Positions 1 through 10,382 of a stretch of DNA of 24,516 nt are shown in pieces. A program made the translations under genes and the position numbers. The DNA is taken from the NCBI GenBank assembly GCA_052035955.1, contig JBPOHD010000021.1, positions 1 through 24,516 on the forward strand, written 5' to 3'. Position 1 is the stretch's first letter, and each line of letters opens with the position of its first letter. The notes under the pieces were generated by a model. It had not been told where the DNA came from. It was given only the letters and a program-made list of their open reading frames with translations, and did not search any database. The stretch is from JAEUNJ01 sp052035955. GTDB lineage: Bacteria > Pseudomonadota > Gammaproteobacteria > Burkholderiales > Rhodocyclaceae.

Positions 1-1
1 C

Positions 2-85
2 TACGTGGCGGAGGTCCTGCGGCGGGCAGCGGACCGCACCGCTCCACCGCAACAACTCCGTAACCGGGGCGCAATTCCACGGTAA
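2..85 (+). CDS. possible 3' end of an upstream gene (partial)
   Basis: One forward frame is open from the window edge to a TAA at 83-85. It reads as 27 residues starting YVAEVLRRAADRTAPPQQL, with mostly G or C at third codon positions, as in real genes here. The helical, basic tail could be the C-terminus of a protein beginning outside the window. It is too short to assign to a family, and a chance open frame in GC-rich DNA is possible. The remaining 52 bases before the next gene hold no clear promoter. Confidence 0.3.
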   Translation, partial: YVAEVLRRAADRTAPPQQLRNRGAIPR

Positions 86-137
86 CCGGCCGTCGCGAGA
101 ATCACGGCCGTCATCGAGTGAGACAAAGGAGACAGCC

Positions 138-905
138 ATGCTGCAACTGGAGCAGACAAGGACGCGCGGGGAACGCCCGTCCCAACATTACTGGGTGGGC
201 CTGGCCCGGAACCAGGACGACATCATGGAAGCGCAGAGGTTGCGCCACCGCGTCTTTGCGGAAGAGATGGGCGCCCGCCTGCCGACGCGGGTACCCGGAC
301 TGGACATCGACTTCTACGACGCCCATTGCGAGCACCTGATCGTCCGCGACGAGACCCTCGAAAAGGTTGTCGGCACCTATCGGATCCTGCAGCCCAAGTC
401 GGCGCAGCGGATCGGCGGCTACTACTCCGAGTCGGAATTCGACCTCACCCGCCTGAAGGGCCTGCGCACTTCCCTGGTGGAGGTCGGCCGATCCTGCATC
501 GACGCCGACTATCGCAACGGCGCGGTGATCGCCCTGCTCTGGGCCAAGCTGGCCGAGTACATGGTCGAGGCCGGCCATGAATACCTGATGGGCTGCGCCT
601 CGATCGGCATGGCCGACGGCGGCCACAATGCGGCCAACATCTTCGTCCAGGTGATCGAATCCCGGCTGGCGCCTGCCGAATACCGTGCATTCCCGCGTCA
701 TCGCCTGCCCTTCGAGCGGCTGGTGACGGGCCACAAGGCGGAGATCCCGCCGCTGCTGAAGGGCTACCTGCGCGCCGGTGCCCATGTTTGCGGCGAACCG
801 GCCTGGGATCCGGACTTCAATACCGCCGACCTGCTCCTGCTGCTGCCGATGTCCCGCGTCAGCCAGCGCTACGCACGCCATTTCATGGATCGCCGCCCCG
901 CCTGA
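138..905 (+). CDS. OlsB-like GNAT N-acyltransferase (COG3176, 'hemolysin-like')
   Basis: A 255-residue cytoplasmic protein with no signal peptide or membrane segment. It resembles the GNAT-fold family that includes OlsB, the ornithine N-alpha-acyltransferase that makes lyso-ornithine lipid from acyl-ACP. Visible family blocks are LRHRVFAEEMGA (about 35-46), VEVGRSCID (114-122) followed by a helix after DYRNGAVIALLW, and MGCASI (151-156). The start is ATG 138 with AAAGGAG at 125-131 and a 6-nt spacer. In many genomes OlsB sits beside the second acyltransferase OlsA (PlsC family); no such gene follows here, because glmM lies convergent 46 bp away. Ornithine lipid synthesis is therefore an inference. 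Other COG3176 members acylate other amino acids (FeeM-like) or are uncharacterised. The fold is much surer than the substrate. Confidence 0.75.
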   Translation: MLQLEQTRTRGERPSQHYWVGLARNQDDIMEAQRLRHRVFAEEMGARLPTRVPGLDIDFYDAHCEHLIVRDETLEKVVGTYRILQPKSAQRIGGYYSESEFDLTRLKGLRTSLVEVGRSCIDADYRNGAVIALLWAKLAEYMVEAGHEYLMGCASIGMADGGHNAANIFVQVIESRLAPAEYRAFPRHRLPFERLVTGHKAEIPPLLKGYLRAGAHVCGEPAWDPDFNTADLLLLLPMSRVSQRYARHFMDRRPA

Positions 906-953
906 CCGGGACCCGCCCGGCAGCCTTCGCTGCGCCCGGCGGGAAACCCGGTC
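904..953. terminator. nested hairpin between convergent genes, overlapping both stop codons
   Basis: Three nested inverted repeats: outer GACCGGG (904-910) with CCCGGTC (947-953); middle CCCGCC (912-917) with GGCGGG (938-943); inner GCAGC (920-924) with GCTGC (929-933) around a CTTC tetraloop. The outer stem uses bases of both stop codons (TGA 903-905 forward and TGA 952-954 reverse). Neither side has a U-tract, so this is not a canonical intrinsic terminator. It could still block read-through or 3'-exonuclease decay for both transcripts. Confidence 0.55.
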
Positions 954-2304
954 AGCGGGCCGCCTCCCGCACCACGGCAGCGATCGCCTCGGCGCTGGAC
1001 TGCACCAGCGATCGGTCTTCGCCCTCCACCATCACCCGCAGCAGGGGCTCGGTTCCGGAAGGCCGCAGAAGGACCCGGCCCAGGCCGCCCAGCTTCGCTT
1101 CGGCGGCCGTCACCGCCTCCCGGATCGCCGGCGCGGCCTTCCAGTCGAATCCGGCGGCGATCCTCACGTTCACCAGCTTCTGGGGATACATGGCCAGGTC
1201 GGCGCAGGCGGCATCCAGGGTCTCGTCCCGATGGCGCAGGGCGGCCAGGACCTGCAGGGCGGAGATGATTCCGTCGCCGGTGGTGTGCTTGTCCAGGCAG
1301 ATGACGTGGCCGGAGTTCTCGCCGCCGAGGAGCCAATCCTTCTCCTGGAGCATCTCGAGCACATAGCGATCGCCCACCTTGGCGCGCCCGAAGGCGATGC
1401 CCAGGCGGCCGAGGGCATGTTCGAAACCCAGATTGCTCATCAGGGTGCCGGCGACCCCGGGGACGGCTCCCTGGGAAAGTCGATGGCGGGCGATGACGTA
1501 GAGGAGCTGGTCGCCGTCGTAGAGGTTGCCATGGCTGTCCGCCATGGCAACCCGGTCGCCGTCGCCGTCCAGCGCGATGCCCAGGTCCGCCCGGTGCTGG
1601 AGGACAGTGCGCTGGAGGCATTCCGTAGCCGTCGCGCCGACGCCTTCGTTGATGTTCAGGCCATTTGGGGAGGTGCCCACCGTCACCACTTCGGCGCCCA
1701 GTTCGTGGAATACGGCCGGTGCCACGTGGTAGGCGGCGCCATGGGCACAGTCGACCGCGATGCGCAGGCCGCGGAGGTCCAGTTCGTTGGGGAAGGTGCT
1801 CTTGCAGAATTCGATGTAGCGGCCGCCGGCGTCTTCGATTCGCCGGGCCTTGCCGAGCTTCTCCGAGTCCATGCAGCCCATCGGCTGTTCGAGGCGCTGC
1901 TCGATCTCCAGCTCCACGGCATCGGGAAGCTTGGCACCCTGGGCCGAGAAGAACTTGATGCCATTGTCGTCATAGGGATTGTGGGAGGCGGAGATCACCA
2001 CCCCGGCCTGGAGGCGGAGCGCCCGGGTCAGGTAGGCGACGGCCGGCGTCGGCATGGGCCCGCACAGCATCACGTCCACTCCAGCGGCGGCGAACCCGGC
2101 TTCCAGGGACGCTTCAAGCATGTAGCCGGAGATCCGCGTGTCCTTGCCGACCAGCACCGCCGGACGCTCACCGGGTGGCAACTGCTCCCGGGCCACCAGG
2201 GTCGTCCCCGCCGCATAGCCCAGGCGCATGACGAAATCGGGCGTGATCGGCGACTTCCCGACGCGGCCCCGCACACCATCCGTTCCGAAGTACTTTCTCG
2301 ACAT
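952..2304 (-). CDS. glmM: phosphoglucosamine mutase
   Basis: Interconverts glucosamine-6-phosphate and glucosamine-1-phosphate in the cytoplasm, the step before GlmU on the way to UDP-GlcNAc for peptidoglycan and LPS. It has 450 residues, usual for the family. Visible are the N-terminal KYFGTDGVRG, the phosphoserine loop ISASHNPYDDNG (active Ser about 107), the metal loop DGDGDR (about 246-251), the sugar-binding GGENSGH (about 327-333) and the phosphate-binding RPSGTEP (about 414-420). I prefer ATG 2304 over ATG 2310, because AAGGGGA at 2311-2317 sits 6 nt from 2304 but abuts 2310; the product then begins MSRKYFGTDG as in relatives. The start lies 2 nt past the folP stop, so the two are probably translationally coupled. 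The next gene downstream is convergent. Confidence 0.96.
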   Translation of the reverse strand: MSRKYFGTDGVRGRVGKSPITPDFVMRLGYAAGTTLVAREQLPPGERPAVLVGKDTRISGYMLEASLEAGFAAAGVDVMLCGPMPTPAVAYLTRALRLQAGVVISASHNPYDDNGIKFFSAQGAKLPDAVELEIEQRLEQPMGCMDSEKLGKARRIEDAGGRYIEFCKSTFPNELDLRGLRIAVDCAHGAAYHVAPAVFHELGAEVVTVGTSPNGLNINEGVGATATECLQRTVLQHRADLGIALDGDGDRVAMADSHGNLYDGDQLLYVIARHRLSQGAVPGVAGTLMSNLGFEHALGRLGIAFGRAKVGDRYVLEMLQEKDWLLGGENSGHVICLDKHTTGDGIISALQVLAALRHRDETLDAACADLAMYPQKLVNVRIAAGFDWKAAPAIREAVTAAEAKLGGLGRVLLRPSGTEPLLRVMVEGEDRSLVQSSAEAIAAVVREAAR

Positions 2305-2306
2305 TT

Positions 2307-3146
2307 TCATTCCCCTTGTTGATCTTGAACCGCCGCCAGGACCGCCAGCGCATCCCGGGTTGCCGCCACGTCATGCACCCGGACGATGCGGGCACCCCGC
2401 TGGACCGCCAGCAGGGCCGCCGCAGCGCTGGCCGTCTGCCGTTCGCCGGGATCCCTTCCCGTCACCGACCCGAGCATCGATTTCCGGGACAGGCCCACCA
2501 GCAGCGGCAGGCCCAGATGACCGAACTCATCCAATCGACGCAGGATTTCCCAATTGTGGGCCGCCGTCTTGCCGAAACCGAAGCCCGGGTCGACAACGAT
2601 CCGGTCCCGCGCGATGCCGGCATTCTCGGCCACCGCCGCCCGGGCGGCGAGGAAGGTTTTCACGTCCTGCACGACGTCGCCGTAGGTCGGGGCCTCCTGC
2701 ATTGACCGTGGCTGGCCCTGCATGTGCATCAGGCATACCGCCGCAGCAGAGCCCGCCACGGCCTCGATGGCCCCCGGAACTCGCAGGGCGGCAATGTCGT
2801 TGACCAGGTCGACGCCGGCCTTCAGCGCGGCCTGCATGACCTCGGGACGCACGGTATCGACGGACAGCGGAATGCCACGACCCCGCAGGGCCTCGACCGC
2901 GGCGACGACCCGTGCCAGTTCCTGGTCGGGCGGCACGGGCAGGGCCCCCGGACGGGAGGATTCGGCACCGAGGTCGAGAATATCGGCCCCTTCCGCGATC
3001 ATCCGGTCCGCCTGCGCGACCGCTGCCGACAGATCGCCGGACAGTCCGTCACCCGAAAAGGAATCGTCGGTCAGGTTGACGATGCCCATCACGAGGGGCT
3101 TCGAGAGGTCGAGGAGGAAGCGTCCGCAGCGCAACCGGTGGCTCAT
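2307..3146 (-). CDS. folP: dihydropteroate synthase
   Basis: Condenses p-aminobenzoate with dihydropterin pyrophosphate in folate synthesis; the sulfonamide target. The TIM-barrel protein has 279 residues. Motifs in order: VMGIVNLTDDSFSGDG (about 19-34, pterin-pyrophosphate loop), DLGAESSRPG (58-67), SVDT (95-98), LVNDIAAL (114-121), VDPGFGFGK (185-193), SRKS (220-223) and RVHD (256-259). Loop 1 differs from the common NVTPDSFSDGG form, and the second loop is DLGAESSRPG rather than DIGGESTRPG; key Asn, Asp, Ser and Arg positions are kept, so it should be active. ATG 3146 fits the family N-terminus but has no Shine-Dalgarno, since the preceding bases are a terminator stem and its T-tract. A longer open frame upstream has no family similarity. 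It is followed immediately by glmM. Confidence 0.95.
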   Translation of the reverse strand: MSHRLRCGRFLLDLSKPLVMGIVNLTDDSFSGDGLSGDLSAAVAQADRMIAEGADILDLGAESSRPGALPVPPDQELARVVAAVEALRGRGIPLSVDTVRPEVMQAALKAGVDLVNDIAALRVPGAIEAVAGSAAAVCLMHMQGQPRSMQEAPTYGDVVQDVKTFLAARAAVAENAGIARDRIVVDPGFGFGKTAAHNWEILRRLDEFGHLGLPLLVGLSRKSMLGSVTGRDPGERQTASAAAALLAVQRGARIVRVHDVAATRDALAVLAAVQDQQGE

Positions 3147-3174
3147 AAACAAAAGGGCCGCGTCGCCGCGGCCC
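3147..3174 (-). terminator. intrinsic terminator between ftsH and folP
   Basis: Read on the minus strand, GGGCCGCG (3174-3167), loop GCGA (3166-3163) and CGCGGCCC (3162-3155) form a perfect 8-bp GC-rich stem followed by TTTTGTTT (3154-3147). It begins 18 nt past the ftsH stop. The T-tract abuts the folP start codon, so the terminator occupies folP's expected ribosome-binding region. Confidence 0.85.
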
Positions 3175-3192
3175 CGGTCCGGAATTCCCTTT

Positions 3193-5073
3193 TCAGGCAG
3201 GCGCCGTGGCGTTGGGCGCGGCACCGGGCGAATTGTCCGCCGGCGTTCGCGGTGTGCTTCCCGTCGCCTTCGGCGGCCGCGGCGGCTTGCCTTCCATGAT
3301 GTCGTTGAGCTGGTCTGCATCGAGGGTCTCCCACTCGAGCAGGGCCGCGGTCATCGCTTCCACCTTGTCGCGGTTCTCCTCGATCAGGCGGCGGGCCAGA
3401 CCATACTGCTCGTCGAGGATGCGGCGGATCTCGGCATCGACCTTTTGCAGGGAGGCTTCCGACATGTTCTTGTGCGTGGTCACGGACCGGCCGAGGAAGA
3501 TCTCGCCCTCCTCCTCCCCATAGACCATCGGCCCCATGCTGTCGGACATGCCCCATTGGGTGACCATGCGGCGGGCGAGGTCGGTGGCGCGCTGGAAGTC
3601 GTTGGAGGCTCCGGTGGTCATCTGGTCCATGAAGATCTCCTCCGCGATCCGGCCGCCGAAAAGGACGGCGATCGTATTGAGGAGTCGATTGCGGTCCTGG
3701 CTGTAGCGGTCCTCGGTGGGCAACTGCATGGTAACGCCCAGGGCTCGCCCGCGCGGAATGATGGTGACCTTGTGCACCGGGTCGGTCTTCGGCAGCAGTT
3801 TGGCAACGACGGCGTGACCTGACTCGTGGTAGGCGGTATTGCGGCGCTCCTCCTCCGGCATGACCATCGACCGGCGCTCGGCGCCCATCATGATCTTGTC
3901 CTTGGCGCGCTCGAAGTCGTCCATGTCCACCAGCCGCTTGTTGCCCCGGGCGGCAAACAGGGCTGCCTCGTTCACGAGATTGGCGAGATCCGCTCCGGCG
4001 AAACCGGGACAGCCCCGCGCCAGCACCGAGGGGTCCACGTCCGGCGCCAGGGGCACCTTGCGCATATGCACCTTGAGAATCTGTTCGCGACCCCGGATGT
4101 CCGGCAGGGGGACGACCACCTGGCGGTCGAAGCGGCCGGGGCGCAGCAGCGCCGGGTCGAGGACATCCGGGCGGTTGGTGGCGGCGATGACGATGACGCC
4201 GGCCGAACCCTCGAAGCCGTCCATTTCCACCAGCAACTGGTTCAGGGTCTGTTCCCGTTCGTCGTTACCGCCGCCGAGGCCGGCGCCCCGCTGGCGGCCC
4301 ACCGCATCGATCTCGTCGATGAAGATGATGCAGGGCGCCGACTTCTTGGCCTGTTCGAACATGTCCCGCACCCGGGCGGCGCCGACACCGACGAACATTT
4401 CCACGAAATCGGAACCGGAGATGCTGAAGAAAGGCACCTTCGCCTCGCCGGCGATGGCCTTCGCCAGCAGTGTCTTGCCGGTCCCGGGACTGCCCACCAT
4501 CAGGACGCCGCGCGGGATGCGGCCACCCAGCTTCTGGAATTTGGACGGATCGCGCAGGAAGTCCACCAGTTCCGAGACTTCCTCCTTCGCTTCCTCGCAA
4601 CCTGCCACGTCGGCGAAGGTGACGGTGTTGTTGGATTCATCCAGCATGCGCGCGCGGCTCTTTCCGAAGGAGAAAGCCCCTCCCCTGCCACCGCCCTGCA
4701 TCTGGCGCATGAAGAAGATCCAGACACCGATGAGCAGCAGCATCGGGAACCAGGACACGAAGATGTTCATAAGGAAGGACTGCTCCTCCTCCGGCTTCGC
4801 CACGACCTTGACATTGTTCTTCAGGAGGTCGGACACCATCCAGAGGTCCGGCGGCGCGTAGGAGGTGATCTTCTTGCCCTCCATGGTCGTGGCTTCCAGG
4901 GTGCGCCCCTGGATGACGACCTTGGCGATGTGCCCCTGCCGAACCTCCTCGAGGAACTGGGAGTATTCCATCGACGACTGGGCGGTCTGCCGGGCATTGA
5001 ACTGGTTGAACACCGTCATCAGGACGATGCCGATGACCAGCCAGATCGCTAGATTCTTGAAGAGATTATTCAA
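3193..5073 (-). CDS. ftsH: ATP-dependent zinc metalloprotease FtsH
   Basis: Inner-membrane AAA+ protease that degrades regulators and damaged membrane proteins. It has 626 residues from a TTG start. Two membrane helices (about 4-22 and 103-121) flank a periplasmic domain. The AAA+ module carries Walker A GSPGTGKT (194-201), Walker B IIFIDE (about 249-254), the pore motif FVG (about 227-229) and the second region of homology with RPGRFDR. The zinc site is HESGH (416-420). The C-terminus is a Pro/Ala-rich low-complexity tail. The TTG is preferred over an in-frame GTG at 5097 because it gives the family N-terminus MNNLFKNLAIW and has GAGGT at 5080-5084 with a 6-nt spacer; the upstream GTG has no ribosome-binding site. 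rlmE lies 80 bp upstream, a common pairing. An intrinsic terminator follows. Confidence 0.97.
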   Translation of the reverse strand: MNNLFKNLAIWLVIGIVLMTVFNQFNARQTAQSSMEYSQFLEEVRQGHIAKVVIQGRTLEATTMEGKKITSYAPPDLWMVSDLLKNNVKVVAKPEEEQSFLMNIFVSWFPMLLLIGVWIFFMRQMQGGGRGGAFSFGKSRARMLDESNNTVTFADVAGCEEAKEEVSELVDFLRDPSKFQKLGGRIPRGVLMVGSPGTGKTLLAKAIAGEAKVPFFSISGSDFVEMFVGVGAARVRDMFEQAKKSAPCIIFIDEIDAVGRQRGAGLGGGNDEREQTLNQLLVEMDGFEGSAGVIVIAATNRPDVLDPALLRPGRFDRQVVVPLPDIRGREQILKVHMRKVPLAPDVDPSVLARGCPGFAGADLANLVNEAALFAARGNKRLVDMDDFERAKDKIMMGAERRSMVMPEEERRNTAYHESGHAVVAKLLPKTDPVHKVTIIPRGRALGVTMQLPTEDRYSQDRNRLLNTIAVLFGGRIAEEIFMDQMTTGASNDFQRATDLARRMVTQWGMSDSMGPMVYGEEEGEIFLGRSVTTHKNMSEASLQKVDAEIRRILDEQYGLARRLIEENRDKVEAMTAALLEWETLDADQLNDIMEGKPPRPPKATGSTPRTPADNSPGAAPNATAPA

Positions 5074-5079
5074 AGCCTT

Positions 5080-5084
5080 ACCTC
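5080..5084 (-). promoter_or_regulatory. ftsH ribosome-binding site (decides TTG start)
   Basis: GAGGT on the minus strand, 6 nt before the TTG at 5073-5071. The alternative GTG at 5097 lacks any purine-rich site. Confidence 0.7.
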
Positions 5085-5114
5085 GCTTGTCCCGCACGGA
5101 TTGGGGGAAAAATC

Positions 5115-5143
5115 ATTCTAGAGCCCTTGAGCATTGCCTGCAA
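5115..5143 (-). promoter_or_regulatory. sigma70-type promoter of ftsH
   Basis: Minus-strand TTGCAG (5143-5138), a 17-nt spacer, then TAGAAT (5120-5115), one base from the consensus -10. It lies between the rlmE stop and the ftsH start and predicts a leader of about 35 nt. I saw no convincing sigma32 heat-shock elements. ftsH may also be read from an rlmE transcript. Confidence 0.55.
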
Positions 5144-5153
5144 AGCGGAATTT

Positions 5154-5795
5154 TCACACCCCGCCGCCTTTCCAGCCCCGCGCCAAGAGGAAATTCTCCG
5201 GACTACGGTCCCGGGAGGCGGCCGGCTTTCGAATCGCGACGGACGCAAATCCCGCCTGGAACTCGCGGCGCAATTCCTCGAAGCCGTGGCCCTGGAATAC
5301 CTTGACGAGGAGATCACCACCCTTCCGGAGCTTACGACGGCAGAAGTCCAAGGTCAGTTCCCCGAGATGGCTGGCGCGTGCCTGGTCCGAAACGGCGATG
5401 CCTGACATATTGGGCGCCATGTCCGACAAAACAAGGTCTACCGCCCGCCCCGACAGCACCGATTCCAGTTGCCGCAGGATGTCGTCTTCGCGGAAGTCCC
5501 CACGAATGAACTCCACGCCGTGGATCGGGGCCATCTCCAGCAGGTCGAGGGCCACGAGACGTCCGCCGGGCTGGATGCGGGTCACGGCGTACTGGCTCCA
5601 ACTGCCCGGGGCAGCACCCAGATCCACGACAACCTGGCCTGGCCGCAGCAACCTGTCGCGCTCGTCGATCTCCTGCAACTTGAAGACGGCGCGGGAACGC
5701 CAGCCTTCGGCCTTGGCGCGCTGCACGTAGGTGTCGTTGACGTGCTCATGCATCCAGGCCTTGCTTTTCTTGTGCTGTCGGGTCGGGCGCGTCAC
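5154..5795 (-). CDS. rlmE: 23S rRNA (uridine-2552 2'-O) methyltransferase
   Basis: SAM-dependent methyltransferase acting on U2552 in the ribosomal A-loop during late 50S assembly. It has 213 residues with a Rossmann-like core. The SAM-binding motif is VVDLGAAPGSWSQ (about 56-68), with MAPNMSG after it. The catalytic tetrad of the RrmJ/FtsJ family is complete: K39, D125, K165 and E200, each one position from the E. coli residues as I recall them. The start is GTG 5795 (minus strand), only 14 bp from the divergent yhbY start, with a weak GCGGGA upstream. ftsH follows after 80 bp. The rlmE-ftsH pair with yhbY divergent is a familiar proteobacterial arrangement. Confidence 0.95.
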   Translation of the reverse strand: MTRPTRQHKKSKAWMHEHVNDTYVQRAKAEGWRSRAVFKLQEIDERDRLLRPGQVVVDLGAAPGSWSQYAVTRIQPGGRLVALDLLEMAPIHGVEFIRGDFREDDILRQLESVLSGRAVDLVLSDMAPNMSGIAVSDQARASHLGELTLDFCRRKLRKGGDLLVKVFQGHGFEELRREFQAGFASVAIRKPAASRDRSPENFLLARGWKGGGV

Positions 5796-5797
5796 GT

Positions 5798-5803
5798 TAG
5801 AAT
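5798..5803 (+). promoter_or_regulatory. -10 element suggesting a leaderless yhbY transcript
   Basis: TAGAAT at 5798-5803 ends 6 nt before the yhbY ATG (5810), so transcription would start at or next to the A of the start codon. No Shine-Dalgarno is visible before the ATG, and I see no strong -35 at standard spacing. Confidence 0.4.
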
Positions 5804-5809
5804 CCCGCC

Positions 5810-6187
5810 ATGATTGCCCTGAATCCAGCCCAGCGGCGCGCCTTGCGCGCAGCCGCCCACCATCTCAATCCCGTCGTGACCATTGCCCAGAAGGGCTTGA
5901 CCGAGGGAGTCCTGGCCGAGATCGACCGGTCGCTGAATGCCCATGAACTGATCAAGGTGAAGCTCCAGGGCGTGGAACGGGAGGAGCGGGAGGCCGCCCT
6001 TGACCAGATCTGCCGGGAATTGGCCTGCCTGGCTGTACAGCACATCGGCAACATTCTGGTCCTGTGGCGCAAGAAACCCGACGCGGTCGCGGCACCTGCG
6101 CCGGCGCCGGCGAAGGCGACACCCCGGCCACGCACCAAGAAGGAGGCTGCCGCAGCCGGCGAGCGACGTAGGCGGCGCACGCCCTGA
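5810..6187 (+). CDS. yhbY: YhbY-family CRM-domain RNA-binding protein
   Basis: A small RNA-binding protein of the CRM domain family, associated with the pre-50S ribosomal subunit in E. coli. The CRM domain covers about residues 3-90: LNPAQRRALRAAAHHLNPVV, then IAQKGLTEGVLAEIDRSL with the GxxG-like loop, then HELIKVKL. At 125 residues it is longer than the roughly 97 of E. coli; the extra C-terminus is an Ala/Pro linker followed by a highly basic tail (RTKKEAAAAGERRRRRTP) likely to contact RNA. Start ATG 5810 follows a -10-like TAGAAT by 6 nt and lacks a Shine-Dalgarno. It is divergent from rlmE, another 50S maturation factor, which supports a ribosome-assembly role. Confidence 0.93.
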   Translation: MIALNPAQRRALRAAAHHLNPVVTIAQKGLTEGVLAEIDRSLNAHELIKVKLQGVEREEREAALDQICRELACLAVQHIGNILVLWRKKPDAVAAPAPAPAKATPRPRTKKEAAAAGERRRRRTP

Positions 6188-6638
6188 CAGTTGGCTTTCT
6201 TCCCCACTGATCTGAGGCCGACGTCTTGCCGGGTCCGGGATCGGGGTCGTATCCACGGCGAGATCAACCGCGGAGCGCAGCTGCCGGGGAGTGGACGCTG
6301 GGCGCCGCGCCAGGCGGCGAAGCCGTCCCGGACCGAGACCACGCCTTTCGTCACCCGTCGGTCTAGCCTGGGCCGTGGATCCGACGACCACGGGATGGAA
6401 GCAGCGATGGCCGGCGGCATTGACGAACGCTGCCGCCGACCCGACCGGAAGGCGGCCGAATGGAGGAAGCGGCCTGCCCGGCTCCGGGCCCGGTGGGGCC
6501 ATCGCAGGGAGTGAGAAAGACAGGCCTGCAATCGGGTGCGGCAGGAGTATCGCGGACCCTCAGGCCCGTCGCCGGCCGAGTGCCGGGCGCGCGCCCATGA
6601 TCTCTCCGGAGACACGCCGCGGCGCGACGTCGCCCCCC
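6188..6638. other. 451-bp spacer with no recognised gene
   Basis: GC-rich DNA between convergent yhbY and greA. Open frames run through it on both strands (about 107 codons forward from 6191; a longer reverse one from 6502), but neither product resembles a family I know and both are Arg/Pro-rich in the manner of chance frames. It holds short palindromes such as GGGCGCGCGCCC (6585-6596) and CTCCGGAG near 6604. No T-tract terminator, tRNA or direct repeat was seen. It is by far the longest gap in the window, so a decayed gene or small RNA is possible. Confidence 0.5.
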
Positions 6639-7111
6639 TCACTCGTAGCGGACATCGAGGATTTCGTATTCCCTCACGCCGCCGGGGGCCTGGACCTCGG
6701 CCACGTCGCCCGCGTATTTGCCGATCAACGCTCTGGCGACAGGTGAATTGAGGGAGATCTTGCCCTGCTTGAGGTCGGCCTCGTCGTCGCCGACGATCTG
6801 GTAGGTGACCTCCTGGCCGGAATCCATGTCCTCCAGGGCGACGGTCGCGCCGAAGACCACCCGCCCATCGGCATCGAGCAGCTTGGGATCGATGATCTGG
6901 GCGTTGCCGAGCTTGCCCTCGACCTCGGCGATCCGCCCCTCGAGGAAGCCCTGACGCTCCTTGGCGGCATCGTATTCGGCGTTCTCGGAGAGGTCGCCGT
7001 GGGACCGCGCCTCGGCAATGGCGGCGATGACCTTGGGCCGCTCGACGGTCTTCAGGCGGTGCAGTTCGGTCTTCAGCAACTCCGCCCCGCGCAGGGTGAT
7101 GGGCACCTTGC

Positions 7112-7115
<4 letters not shown>
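6639..7115 (-). CDS. greA: transcription elongation factor GreA
   Basis: Binds the RNA polymerase secondary channel and stimulates cleavage of backtracked transcripts. It has 158 residues, the standard length. The N-terminal antiparallel coiled coil (about 1-75) carries the tip motif GDLSENAEYDAAKE with the acidic residues D41 and E44 that act at the polymerase active site. The C-terminal FKBP-like domain ends with REYEILDVRYE. ATG 7115 overlaps the carB stop as ATGA (7112-7115), implying coupled translation. A longer in-frame extension runs back over carB but is in the wrong frame for it and is not coding. It is the last gene of carA-carB-greA; no T-tract terminator follows. Confidence 0.97.
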
Positions 7116-10318
<3,203 letters not shown>

Positions 10319-10349
10319 AGGAGTTCTTCACCGCGAATTTGCGCCGGCT

Positions 10350-10372
10350 GGCCGGGGACGGACACCCCGGCC
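10350..10372 (-). promoter_or_regulatory. intercistronic hairpin between carA and carB
   Basis: A perfect 8-bp stem, GGCCGGGG with CCCCGGCC around a 7-nt loop, in the 64-nt gap. No T-tract follows. It may protect carA mRNA 3' ends or adjust subunit ratio; function is inferred only. Confidence 0.4.
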
Positions 10373-10382
10373 GGACGCGCCA

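Noticed and set aside
6585..6596. 12-bp palindrome GGGCGCGCGCCC as a terminator or protein site
   Set aside because: Low-complexity GC palindrome with no loop and no T-tract; expected by chance at this base composition.
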